From positions 498,437 through 530,958 of the forward strand of contig BFEA01000560.1 of assembly GCA_003427395.1 (NCBI GenBank): 32,522 nt of DNA, in the 5' to 3' direction. A program made the translations under genes and the position numbers. The notes under the pieces are model-generated. The model searched no databases. It was not told the origin of the DNA and saw only the letters and a program-made list of their open reading frames with translations. Positions 7,618-17,900 of this stretch are shown in pieces. How positions within the stretch are numbered: position 1 is the stretch's first letter; each line of letters begins with the position of its first letter. This stretch comes from Chara braunii (Eukaryota > Streptophyta > Charophyceae > Charales > Characeae).

Positions 7618-7634
7618 CCGCTGATTGGGCGCCA
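7618..7634 (-). promoter_or_regulatory. Second primer-binding-site-like sequence
   Basis: Minus strand TGGCGCCCAATCAGCGG, preceded by TTACA-TTC, i.e. a possible LTR end TAATTACA three bases upstream. The first ten bases equal the start of the tRNA-Lys1,2-type site TGGCGCCCAA; the rest differs. It lies directly upstream of the ORFd frame. Confidence 0.45.
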
Positions 7635-7637
7635 GAA

Positions 7638-8244
7638 TGTAATTAAGACTATAGGACTGCCACTAACTCGAAGAAACCTAGCCGAGAAACGATGAAAATT
7701 TAGCTCATTAGCTGGAAAGCGACTGAACCGTGTTCTCGTGCTGTGCAGGGGCTAAGGGTTGACTTTGAATAACATCACTCTTATAGAAGCGGCCCTAAAT
7801 AACATTCATTTACGATCCTTGTTACCCCCTTCCGAAGCCACAGATTGAGTAGCACTGCCTCGAGAATTGATTAGTGACAATCACACACAGACTCTTTTGA
7901 ACTCAGATCGCCGAGAAGAACAACACCCTTTGAGAACACTGAGAAGATTCAACGTCTATTTTCAGGAGATTCCTAGGCCTCCGAACTTCATTAACAGTTC
8001 TGCTCAACCAATATTGGCAGCATTATGAATAGGATGCAATTTGACCCTAGTTGATTTAGCTTTGTTGACCCGGGAGATGGTCACAGGGAGGTGGACCCGG
8101 TTTGCTCAACTAGTTCTCAAGGGTAACTCAAGAAGTTCAGCAATGCATCCACTCAGGACTACTGTCCACAGGCTGCCTCATCAACACCTCTCGTCCGAAC
8201 AGCCTCAAAGAACGAGACTATGCTATGTAACATCCCATCAACAT
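7638..8244 (-). other. Possible LTR of the ORFd element
   Basis: The plus-strand interval starts TGTAATTA and could end ..ATCAACA near 8244, which on the minus strand would give TGTTGATGGGATG...TTACA. Only the TG/CA ends and the position next to the primer-binding-site-like sequence support it; no second LTR was seen. No gene. Confidence 0.25.
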
Positions 8245-10175
8245 TGTAAATATAAATTACGAATTCTATAAACTTGTGCCAATTCTCAGTTCTTCCAGCC
8301 GCCAAACCCCTCAGCTCCCTCTTGTAATTCTCAATCTTATGGAAAATTTCGTTTTCCTAGCTCTCTTGTTTATTCTGATAGAAAGATGCACACATCGCGA
8401 GAATCTTCGTGCTTGACATACTCGCTTCCTTTCCTACTACCAGTCCCCGCTCTCCTCGTCTGTAATCTGTCGCTGAAGGCCTGTTCAATTGCAGGCCCCG
8501 TCTCCACGCAGGATCATAAGAGACTGCTACTTCTGCAAATGTATGTAATCCCCGCCTGGGCATTGTTGGTCCCTTCAGTTCACTGATTCGAGGTAAAATA
8601 ACTGGAGTCTCATCTGAAGGGCATGGTCCTAAATACTCCTGAAACCGTATTTCGAATGATTGTGGGCCCTGTCCGAGGATGATTAAAGGACACTAATATG
8701 CGACGTTATTTTCACACACGAGGCAAATGGTATTCCGGCAACAGCTAAACAGGTTAAGCAGCGCACCTAACTTCTTCTGAGAACCTGAGTGATCTGCCTA
8801 AATCAGTCCCAACATCAACACGACATCTGCGAATTCAGCCTTCAGTTGGACCTATGGAACGAAAGATTATGCAAATTTTTCTCCAAATGATGGAGTCCGT
8901 GGACTGTGCGCACTACGGGACCCAACGAAAANTTTTCAGCTTTGACCCGCAGGATGTCAAGGTGCTCTGATTGCGCATGTTAGAAAATGGAACGTAAGAT
9001 CTGTCNTAATTTTGCCGGTAATAAGCATCCATGATAGGTTTTCTGCTCGCTGGACTCGCTCACACTGCCTGTCGCAGCTCATTTCNAGNTGTTGAGTCCT
9101 CCAAACACTAGACNGAAGAACTGGTATATACTGAAGGTTGAGCTTTAGTTATAGACCTAGTCCGCTGTAAATTACGGTGGACAAAACACTATATCTCCGT
9201 CTCTGTTGGTGAAGCCAAGTTTTTAATCAACGCCTTGTGCAGTAATTATCGCTAGTATTAGTCTCCATCAAGTAGGAACTTAATGATTAGGTAGGCCACT
9301 TTTCTCAGCTGTTGCCTTTTCCCTCCACGACTCATTACTTTCGCCACAATCTTTTAATGATGATGATGATTCATTCGGAGCGGGAGGAATAGGCTGGTCA
9401 TCTCGCTCCTGGATTGTATACACCCATATACACTTAGCCCTCCGAAGTCTATGGTCGTTGCAATGAGTTCGTAGAGCACAATCTCAAGCGAGTACTCGTA
9501 GCCGTACAGATACGAGGGGCGCACTTGTCAGGTTATACAAATATGTTGATATCTGTGCAGGATCCCGCTGTTGCGCGCGGCGGTCCCACACCCAGACGCA
9601 AAGTAGTTTTTGGTGTTGAACCTCACGGTCGTATCACGCAAGAGTTTTAGAAGGGTTTCAGCCAAAGACCAACTCCGACCGTGCGTGCGTGCTATACCGC
9701 TCGCGACTCCCTACGACAGGTTAGGGATCCCGCGAGGTACAACATTACCTCCACCTGCGGGAGATGTCACCATCCCTTAGGTGGGCGTATCCCTGCTGAG
9801 CTACTGACCCACGTATGAAGGTTTTTACATGCAATCGTAGAGGTAGGCCAGCCGAGGGCGTTTTCTCGATCTCCGTAGCATAGGTATACGCGTGGTTGAA
9901 CGCCTAAGACTGACCCGTTTACATATCGGGCACCGGGGTGCTGATCTCCCGGACCGACTTACTATTCAGGTTGACTCGATTGACGATCTATCGCGCATAC
10001 TAAATCCTCTTCTATCTGAACTTATCCCGTAAATTATACATGCAATATAAGTTCGTCCAAAATTAATACACTCATAATGAATACAGTTTCAAGGTTGAGA
10101 CTGAAAAGGCAAGGAGATGTCGTTTACACAAACAGAGGCAAACATTAGAATGAACGAAGCTTTGACTTTTGAAAG
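8245..10175. other. No recognisable feature
   Basis: No frame of convincing length or composition on either strand and no obvious tandem repeat. Several single Ns (8932, 9006, 9086, 9089, 9114) mark a low-quality patch. Could be decayed retroelement sequence. Confidence 0.5.
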
Positions 10176-10179
10176 AGAA

Positions 10180-10320
10180 ACAATCAATAGGCTCTTGGCC
10201 TTTTCAAGCAAACATCACAGATAAAAATAGGCTCATGGCCTATCAAATATGCATCAAAAATAAAAGATAGGCTCATGGCCTTTAAAAAAAAACAAGATAT
10301 GAATAAGGCTCTTTCGCCTC
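10180..10320. repeat. Short tandem repeat, AGGCTCATGGCCT
   Basis: Four copies of a unit of 36-41 bp, each with (A)TAGGCTCATGGCCT (variants AGGCTCTTGGCCT, AGGCTCTTTCGCCT) followed by A-rich sequence. The core can form a small AGGC/GCCT hairpin. Confidence 0.65.
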
Positions 10321-10439
10321 TGCCAATTGTCCTAATCTACTCAACATCAAAGGGGTAAAAGTCGGAAATCCAAACCAAATGTACAAAGGTTACCAGTCGA
10401 CGAAATGTCTGAGTCGAGGCTCAGGTAAGCATAAGCAAC

Positions 10440-11240
10440 GCGAGTAGAGTGAATAGCACGTGGTTGGTCGTCTTACTGACCTGCAGACAAACAAAAGCAT
10501 TTTGCAATCCTAACAGAGTCTACCATTCATTCACTTTCACACACATTACACTTGTGCTTTCGAACCTCTTAGCCAGACATTCCCTTTTTGACTCAGTCAT
10601 TCAAGGACCTCTTTTGACCAAAACACAGACCCTTCAGACACTGACCCAAAATCAGAAATGCCATTTAGAGCAAGGGTTGATGCAAAGTGTGGGTGTAGAG
10701 GGTGAGTGAAGGTTGAGTTGGTAAACCAACCTGTTACCATATGGCAACAGCATGTAGTCCTGCATAGAATCATTATGAATCTTGTTGATCAAGATGACCT
10801 GCAAATACACACAGGTCACAAGATCTCAACACCTCCCTCATTATCGTCCCACACGAAGTTCAGCGATGTGAACTTCAGTTCTATCAGTGGACTATAATAT
10901 AGTCCGATCAAATGTAAGTACGAAGTAAGAAGAGTCCGACATAAGCCTTCACCTCATACTTACTTAAGCAGTAGGATAACTCAGACATGAGTATCCTACC
11001 ACTTGTTTTAGTCTATCTGGTTTAGACTTAGACAGACCATGGGATAACCCGCACAGGAGTACCCCACTTCTAGTTTGTCAACCTAACTATCTAAGATAAG
11101 TATGCATGTAGAGACGAGTAATAGGATGTTCCTCACCCTGGAGCCTTATCCTGTCACCCGTCCTACATCCATTCATCAATCAATCTGCACTCACACTTGC
11201 TCTAGGCCAGCTTGTGCGAACCCAGGCAGCGACTCTAGCT
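10440..11240. repeat. Gene-free stretch with degenerate hairpin repeats
   Basis: At 10971-10999 GTAGGATAACTC / GAGTATCCTAC forms an 11-bp stem with one bulged A. A related unit, GGATAACCCGCACAGGAGTACCCCAC, follows at 11042-11067, and a third AGGAT...ATCCT unit at 11123-11152. The first two share ACTTGTTT/TTCTAGTTT after the stem. No gene seen. Confidence 0.45.
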
Positions 11241-11320
11241 AGGTATGGGGTTCACATGCACATGTCTGATTGTGTCAGCAATCAGACCAGAACAACATAT
11301 AGGTAATGAAGTAAAAACAA

Positions 11321-11378
11321 ATAATAATAATAAATAATAATAATAATAATTATGATAATAATAATAATAATAATAATA

Positions 11379-11435
<57 letters not shown>

Positions 11436-11441
11436 CAATAA
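11321..11441. repeat. (TAA)n microsatellite
   Basis: About 38 TAA units with a few AAC interruptions at the end. The L/Y/I-run open frames over it are artefacts. Confidence 0.95.
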
Positions 11442-12039
11442 TGCAAGTAATACGAGTAAGCACGGTACACAGAAGACAAAGTTGCAATTAAACATGCAGA
11501 AGTCCAGACAGTCATGTAACTAGTAGAGAGCTGAAATGTACTATGGTTCCATCCAAATGAGAGCGCCAACGTTCAAACCCGAAGTGTTCAATGTTGTTCC
11601 TACTATCTGGTGCCCAGTCTAGTGTACTCATCCTGCCTGTCCTACCTACACCTTTGCAACAGGCTCACTTCAACTTTGGAAACCAATGTGCATGACGTCA
11701 ATACCATAGTTGACTTCTCACATGCACCAGATACGTATCTCTCTCCTTCTTGCTCTTCATTTCCCCTCTCTGTCTCACTCTCCGCGTGTACGTGTCTTAG
11801 GAATCGCAACTGTAGCATAAGTCCTTGTTGCTACAGTGCCAAAAAGTCAAGTCTGCAGTCTATCGGAAGATCCGGAAGTGACCTTTCATGAGTCCAAGTA
11901 GGAAGTCCGTATGCAAGTGGGCAAGTGGGCAGTCTAACCCAGCCCAGTCATCAATACCTAGTCCCGGTCGCACTAGTCAAGTCAGCAAGTACCGTGTGGG
12001 ACCGTGTGCACCAAGGCCTAGCGAGGTGGCTGCTGCGTA

Positions 12040-12930
12040 ACTGTCGCCGTGCGACAGTGTGACTGTCACTGCGTGACAGTGTGACGGTTATTGCATGACT
12101 ATGTGTCCGTCACAGTGTGTGTCACAGTGGTTGTGTCGCTGTGATTGAGTCTCGTGTCACCTGCGTATGTGTCACCGCATGACCGTGTGCGTGTCACTTC
12201 TATATGCGTCACTGTATATGTCACAGTTTGCTGTGTGTGTCGCGGTGTTTGTTACTGTGTATGTCACAACCTATATCTTACTGTATTTGCTACGGTCCGT
12301 GTCACACTGGGTGCGTCACAGTTTGTATCTTGCTGTGTATGCTACAACCTCTGTCACACAGTGCATATCACAACCTGTATCTTACTATGCATGTCACAAG
12401 TCTATGTCATACTGTGTATGTCACAGTCCGTGTCACCGTGTATGTCACAGTGTATGCGCGTGTGTCATAGTGTATGTGTGTTTGTCACAATACACCGTGT
12501 AGTTGTGACACTGTGCACTGTGTCTTTGTGTCACCATAACAGTGCATTGTGTATTATGTGTGTGTCACTCTGCGTTGCTGTGTATCTGTGTTACCATGCA
12601 TCTGTGTGTGTGTTACCGTGTGTCCGTGTACCTGCTCGTGTCACTTGTGCCTATGTCTATCCCTTCATCTGTGTCACCGCGTACTGCGTGACTACGTATC
12701 TCTGTGTATGTGTCACTGTGCACCGTGTGTGACCGTGCACTATGTGACTATGTATCTGTATCACACGTGACTGTATGACTGTGTATCCGTGTGTGACTGT
12801 GCACCTTTGTCTGTGCACTGTATTTCTGTGTACTGCGTTTCACTGTGTCACGGTGTCTGCGTGTCACAGTGTTTGGGTCACCGTGTCTATGTCAGCGTGT
12901 GTGTGGTATCCTGGGTGACCCAGAGTTGCG
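12040..12930. repeat. Degenerate GTGTCAC minisatellite
   Basis: About 890 bp of imperfect units built from TGTGTCAC / TGTATGTCACAGT, so T/G-rich on this strand. Between about 12257 and 12420 a higher-order period near 52 bp is visible (ATGTCACAACCTATATCTTA recurring). Long open frames in all three plus-strand frames are a consequence of the repeat. Confidence 0.8.
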
Positions 12931-13189
12931 TACGTGCGAACGGAGGTGTTGGACCCAATGAATGGAGTCGGGATGTTCAGGTGTTGTTGCACCATAGCCT
13001 GTTGAAGCGAGTTTGCACCAAACTGTCTTCTTGATCGCCACATTTCTGAGTTTGTCGTGGCGTTGTCCGCCAGTGTGAATCACCATCCGTCCGCATGTAT
13101 GCGAAGTGGACGTTAAAGTGAGCCTGATTGCATAATAATACGGTTTCCACCTTCCTGCAGTAGCAAATGCAGATCCCAGGGCTCGGTCC

Positions 13190-13310
13190 CTAGACCTCGC
13201 CCTACCCATGTACAGTACCTGTGTAGACCCTGAGAGTTGAACCTGCGACCTGTGTATTCGTAAACAGTTGGTAGGCGGTCGTAGGTCCGTAGGTAGCAGG
13301 GGTTCGATCT
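13190..13310. other. tRNA-like B-box fragments
   Basis: The minus strand has GGTTCAACTCT around 13233-13243, and the plus strand GGTTCGATCTG around 13298-13308; each is one base off the B-box consensus GGTTCRANTCC. No convincing A box at the right distance. Possibly decayed tRNA-derived retroposons. Confidence 0.2.
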
Positions 13311-13898
13311 GCAGATCTATAGAGTAGAAGTCTTAGCGAGTTCCAGAAGTCTAGCAGTAATCCCCCTAGAAGGTCGGCAGTGGGCAAGTGGTCAAGTGGT
13401 GAGTCAAGTGGTGGACTAAACTGCAATGCAATCGCAATATGCCTACGGTAGGTTAGCAGTGAGTCCACAGTCAGTCAGCGGTAAGGTCCAGTCAGTCCCA
13501 GTCCGGTCCAGCAAGTACCACGGGGACTGTGAGCACCATGGGCCGATGGAAATGATGCAGACCAAAGAGTTACATAAGTATAACCAAGAGGCACCGCCCA
13601 GTCATTCATTCATTCGTACGGAAGCCCCGGTAGCGTTGCCACAGCGACTTGTGCAAGGAGGTTTGCAGTGAGCCCGGAGGACGCAGGGGGCGGGAGTTCA
13701 GAGTTATGCATGTGGGATATCCAGGGTGATCCGGTGTATGCGAACAGAAAGTTGTTTGGGCGATGAATCGCCCTGATCATCGAAAGTCAACTCGTATCTG
13801 GGCTTCCATTTCTCTGAGTTTTGAGTGGGCGCTGGCGCCGGTTTGCTGCGCTACTGTTTGCATGCATGAAAAGTGTAAATGAGACCGGGTCTGATTAC

Positions 13899-13943
<45 letters not shown>
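13899..13943. repeat. (TAA)n microsatellite
   Basis: About 15 TAA units directly after GAGACCGGGTCTGATTACA. Confidence 0.95.
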
Positions 13944-13944
<1 letters not shown>

Positions 13945-14320
13945 CAAGGAACATGAGTATGGACGAAGCACAGAAATCCAAATTGCAAAATCACACTGAA
14001 GTCCAAGTAGTCATAGCCAGAGCAGATAGCACAATGGAACCAAGTAACCATCCATTTGAGAGCAATACAGCAGAATCGTGAGTCAATGTCCAAGCCCAAT
14101 CGGGCAACACCAACTGCATAACCCAATGTAGCTCTCTCTCTTGAATGGCGCTAGGCGCCCTTTCTACTCTACAGCCTAATACTACACTACAGCATGGAAG
14201 CAACCAGACCACTGGACGACCAACAAGTGATGACGTCAACACCAATGCCGACCTCCTCACCACTCTCCCCCTTTACAACCTCGTTACACAGATGCCACAT
14301 GCACCTATTCAATCGTGCAT

Positions 14321-14321
<1 letters not shown>

Positions 14322-14380
<59 letters not shown>

Positions 14381-14400
14381 ATAATAATAATAATAATAAA
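14322..14400. repeat. (TAA)n microsatellite
   Basis: About 26 TAA units with one AAATAAAA interruption. Confidence 0.95.
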
Positions 14401-15006
14401 ATATTGCAACGAGGAAAATAAGCAACAGCGAGATGGCAATCCCAGATCACACCATCACACTGCAAGCCAAATAGTCACACTGTGTCCAGAGAGCAGCATT
14501 ACACCAATGATATACCAATGGAGGTTCGTAGCACTGAAAACCAATGTCCACGGAGAGCATAGCCCTCCCTCTCAACACAGGAATCCAGTTCCTTCACACT
14601 CACACTTGGCGCTCAGTGCCCAGCCTGCTCCTACACAGCTACTACAGACTACAATAAGACAATGCAACTGTTGACATCAGCGGCTACCCGAAGTACTTGA
14701 AGATACCGCCCATGCAGACCATTGCCAATACAAGGTAAGCGCCCTCATGTCATCCCATCCATCATCATCCTTCACTCTCTCTCCTCTCTCTCTCTCTCTG
14801 TCAGATAACGGACAACTTAGCACAGTCCCACGCTCACACAGACGAAAGGGATCAGACGAAGCGGAGGGGATCAGACGAAGAAGAGACGAAGATGGGAATG
14901 TCGTCAACACCAAGTCTTTGCACAGGTCCCAAATAATCCCTCGTCAAATGTCTGAATCTCAATGTCGAGTCTGGATCCAATGACGTCAAGTCCCAAAGTC
15001 ACAAAT

Positions 15007-15403
15007 CTCTCTCTCTCTCTCTCTCTCNNNNNNNNNNNNNNNNNNNNNNNNNNNNNNNNNNNNNNNNNNNNNNNNNNNNNNNNNNNNNNNNNNNNNNNNN
15101 NNNNNNNNNNNNNNNNNNNNNNNNNNNNNNNNNNNNNNNNNNNNNNNNNNNNNNNNNNNNNNNNNNNNNNNNNNNNNNNNNNNNNNNNNNNNNNNNNNNN
15201 NNNNNNNNNNNNNNNNNNNNNNNNNNNNNNNNNNNNNNNNNNNNNNNNNNNNNNNNNNNNNNNNNNNNNNNNNNNNNNNNNNNNNNNNNNNNNNNNNNNN
15301 NNNNNNNNNNNNNNNNNNNNNNNNNNNNNNNNNNNNNNNNNNNNNNNNNNNNNNNNNNNNNNNNNNNNNNNNNNNNNNNNNNNNNNNNNNNNNNNNNNNN
15401 NNN

Positions 15404-15496
<93 letters not shown>

Positions 15497-15540
15497 CATG
15501 TGTACACACACACAGTACACACACACACACAACGAATGGC
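15007..15540. repeat. (CT)n, assembly gap, (TC)n(CA)n
   Basis: A CT run enters the N gap (15028-15403, 376 N) and a TC run leaves it, followed by (CA)n from 15433. The gap is therefore probably an unresolved CT-rich satellite. From 14700 to 15006 there is no gene, only a CT-rich patch (14770-14802). Confidence 0.9.
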
Positions 15541-15589
15541 AAAACCTGCGGGCGTACCGGGGCGAAGGAGCGACAGCGGGCGGGTGCTA

Positions 15590-15670
15590 GTGGTGGTGTA
15601 TATTTCCATGTTCTTGGATGAGATTCATTCGATTTTGGTTATCCTACAATCGAAGTATTTCGCGCGGCGC
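15590..15670 (+). repeat. Short dispersed repeat, copy ii
   Basis: GTGTATATTTCCAT, GAGATTCATTCGATTT and TATCCTACAATCGAAGTA, then GC-rich sequence and a (CA)n tract. The blocks match those at 15985-16130. Confidence 0.65.
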
Positions 15671-15678
15671 CGCGATCA

Positions 15679-15735
<57 letters not shown>
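15679..15735. repeat. (CA)n microsatellite
   Basis: About 28 uninterrupted CA units between dispersed-repeat copies ii and iii. Confidence 0.95.
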
Positions 15736-15737
<2 letters not shown>

Positions 15738-15812
15738 CATCGATAGGATGAGCAAAAAAACGGAATGAATCTTCCGCTGAAACGTGGAAATATACACTGC
15801 CACTTCTTGATT
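15736..15812 (-). repeat. Short dispersed repeat, copy iii (inverted)
   Basis: On the minus strand: GGCAGTGTATATTTCCACG, AGATTCATTCCGTTTT, GCTCATCCTATCGATGGAG, then a TG run. It is head-to-head with the partial plus-strand copy iv at 15815-15860, which has TTGCTCACTCTATCGATCC and AAGTAGCATGTGG. Confidence 0.65.
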
Positions 15813-15814
15813 TG

Positions 15815-15860
15815 CTCACTCTATCGATCCAAGTAGCATGTGGCGAGGCGCGGGGTCCAC
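15815..15860 (+). repeat. Short dispersed repeat, copy iv (partial)
   Basis: Contains only the second half of the repeat (GCTCACTCTATCGATCCAAG, TAGCATGTGGCGAGGCGCG) and runs into a (CA)n tract at 15861-15970. Confidence 0.6.
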
Positions 15861-15874
15861 GCACGCACACACAT

Positions 15875-15959
<85 letters not shown>

Positions 15960-15970
15960 CACGCACACAC
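15861..15970. repeat. (CA)n microsatellite
   Basis: Long CA tract with rare CG and TG interruptions near its ends. Confidence 0.95.
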
Positions 15971-15984
15971 ACGCGCGTAGTGTG

Positions 15985-16031
15985 GTAGTGTATATTTCCA
16001 TACTGTAGGGATAGATTCATTCGATTTATAT

Positions 16032-16066
<35 letters not shown>

Positions 16067-16130
16067 TTTTCTTTGCTCATTCTATTCGAGGGAAGTAGCA
16101 TGAGGTAAGCCGCGTGATTGAAGACTAACC
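15985..16130 (+). repeat. Short dispersed repeat, copy v
   Basis: The most complete copy: GTGTATATTTCCA, AGATTCATTCGATTT, a (TTTA)n insert (about 16028-16070), GCTCATTCTATTCGAGGG, AAGTAGCATGAGGTAAGCC and GAAGACTAACCTGTTCTC. The last blocks match copy i at 2515-2593. Confidence 0.7.
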
Positions 16131-16139
16131 TGTTCTCTT

Positions 16140-16530
16140 TCATCCTCGTCGCCGCCGTTGTTACCGTCGTTGTTGTTGTCGTCGTCGTCGGAGCCGCCGT
16201 CGTCGGTTAACTGCCCAAGACTCTTCATCGGACCATTCAATCGGTGGAAGCGAGGACGTTATGTACAAAGGGCAGCGATGTAGTCATCACGAGTTGATGA
16301 CTCGTGTTTACTAGGCATTCTCGATCAAGATCGATAGTTACATCAATCTGTCCCCATCCCGATGAACCTTAAGAAGCTTACCCGGGCTTTTTAGGCCCAG
16401 GCAAGCAACTCGCTGGATTCATCAGTGTAGTGCACGTGCGCCCAGGTAAGAGCTCACCTCCTCCTCTTCTACTTCTTCTTCTCCTTCTTCTCCCTCTTCT
16501 TCTTCTTCTTCTCCTCCTACCACTACCTTT
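16140..16530. repeat. Trinucleotide-rich low-complexity patches
   Basis: GTC/GCC/GTT repeats at 16148-16208 and CTT/CTC repeats at 16455-16520. Between them is 250 bp of unremarkable sequence with TCATCACGAGTTGATGACTC, a hairpin-forming stretch near 16285-16303. No gene. Confidence 0.7.
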
Positions 16531-17000
16531 TCTACGACTTTTTCTTACTGCTATCCCGGCGCGCCGCCTTCTTCTTAACTACGCCTCTCTTCCCCCCGCT
16601 CGCGCTACTTCCCCGTTGTCATCTCCGTCGGCCAAGCGTGCATTACCCCGCTGCTTCCACTGCGTGGCCATCTTCTTTCATCACGCGTTCTTTTCCCCCT
16701 TTGTGTGATGCTACCTCGCTTCTCGTTGCACCTCGTCTACCGCATGCGAGGCACGCACAGATCATCCTCGCCCAAAGCTTCGCTGCCACTGTCGAAAGTC
16801 TATGACTACTTCGGAATAAATCCGCCCTGGATGATGCGGCAGATTCATCGAAGTAAGCTATCGGCCGTAGACACGGGCCGGTGAGAAATAACGAAAATAA
16901 GAAATAATAAAAAAAAGATAAAATAAAAAATAGGAAGAAAAAGAATAATAAAATTAAAGAAAAGAGAAACAGGAACTAACAAAATCTAATGGCTATCTAC
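16531..17000. other. No gene; A-rich tract
   Basis: No credible gene. From about 16885 to 16990 the plus strand is A-rich (AATAAAAA/AGAAAAAG words), possibly the tail of a retroposed sequence. Confidence 0.5.
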
Positions 17001-17022
17001 CCTAACATGCCAAGTGTTGTGC

Positions 17023-17040
17023 CCTCGTTTTAAAACGAGG
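17023..17040. repeat. 18-bp perfect palindrome
   Basis: CCTCGTTTTAAAACGAGG, perfect and without a loop. It lies just upstream of the tRNA-like sequences. Confidence 0.9.
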
Positions 17041-17061
17041 CTAACTGTAAATACGGGCTCT

Positions 17062-17220
17062 AGCTAACTTTGATCCCGAGGTCACGGGTTCAAGTCCCGG
17101 CCGACCACAATCGGGCGAAGGCCAAAGCAGAGCCCCTCAAAAAAGGTGGGGGTCGAATGGATTCGATCCCCGAGTCACCTAATCTTCTATCCGCACCGAT
17201 ACCCACTGAGCTAGCTCTTA
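17062..17220. mobile_element. tRNA-derived SINE-like head(s), convergent pair
   Basis: On the minus strand an exact A box, TAGCTCAGTGGG (17213-17202), is followed after 32 nt by GGATCGAATCC (17169-17159), one base off the B-box consensus; this is normal tRNA spacing. On the plus strand a second tRNA 3'-half is present: an exact B box GGTTCAAGTCC (17089-17099) within a T-arm stem CGGG/CCCG. Neither folds into a full tRNA, so these look like tRNA-derived retroposons facing each other rather than tRNA genes. Confidence 0.5.
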
Positions 17221-17279
17221 CTTCGATTAGAAGAGGAGCAACTCAGGCATATGTAGAGATGGGGGCTGAGTCCACCTAG

Positions 17280-17900
17280 CGGCCTGGGCCCGTTTCTAAG
17301 TTTGCGTGCGCGCACGCTTGCCGGCCTGCATGCCTGTCCGAATGCTCGTTGGGTTGAGCGTGCGTGTGTCCCGCAGGGGCACTTGGTCCCCTTTGAAAAA
17401 GGTTTGCGGGGCCAGTACTTACTTGTAGCCGTGACACCGAGAGTTGCGACAGGGAAAACACTCAAGCGGCCGGGGAAAAGAGGCCCGCGGTACTTAGAGT
17501 AGCGGAAACACTAAGGTACCAGGTCGGCCGGTACCACGCTAAGATAGATCTGTCGGGTTATCCGAGGCCGAGTAGAAGAGGATAAAAGTTAAGCATTTTT
17601 AGAGGCCCAGTACCGGTAGGCAGACAGGTACCAGTCCAAATCTCAAGGTGTGTCGTAGATCTACCCGACACCACACTAACCCACTCAACCCCTCGACCTT
17701 TTTGGTCCGAGGGTATTACTACTAATCTCTAACCTTGACAGCGCGCGTCATGACAACGCGCACACACTCTCGAACTTTTCTCACCGATTCGCTCCCGGAC
17801 TCAATGGCCGAGGAATCGTTTTCAAGTGTCGTGCTAAAGCGTACACACCCTCTTTATTTCAGACCAGCCCCATCATGGTAGCCGGTGTCGTCGCTGTGTC
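17280..17900. other. No gene; several palindromes
   Basis: No credible gene. Notable: GGTACC recurring three times between 17512 and 17632, and GTGTCGTAGATCTACCCGACAC near 17650-17671, an inverted repeat around TAGATCTA. Confidence 0.45.

Larger units (their letters stand above)
11240..14700. repeat. Diverged large repeat units with internal (TAA)n
   Basis: Similar sequence recurs around TAA tracts at 11321, 13132 (two to three units only), 13899 and 14322. Shared blocks: ATGCAAGKAAYAYGAGTA then GCACAGAA directly after the tract; GTCCAGCAAGTACC...GACYGTGWGCACCA (11971-12015 and 13504-13540); TGGGTGAYCC...GYGCGAACRGA with ATTTCTSTGAGTTT (12910-13060 and 13720-13820); and GAGACCGGGTCTGA or a variant before the tract. 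Unit lengths vary because one unit is expanded by the GTGTCAC minisatellite. No gene seen. Confidence 0.6.

Noticed and set aside
11235-11569. Open frames encoding runs of Leu, Tyr or Ile
   Set aside because: Translations of the (TAA)n tract in different frames. The same applies over the tracts at 13899, 14322 and 21605.
12145-12732. 195-codon plus-strand open frame rich in Cys, Val and Ser
   Set aside because: It lies wholly in the degenerate GTGTCAC minisatellite; all three plus-strand frames are open for long stretches, which is an effect of the repeat.
14724-14804. GT...AG intron with a CT-rich tract (GTAAGC ... CTCTGTCAG)
   Set aside because: No coding frame on either side; the pyrimidine tract is a microsatellite.
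16430-16708. Open frame starting MHVRPGKSSPPPLLLL
   Set aside because: Created by CTT/CTC trinucleotide repeats; no conserved feature.
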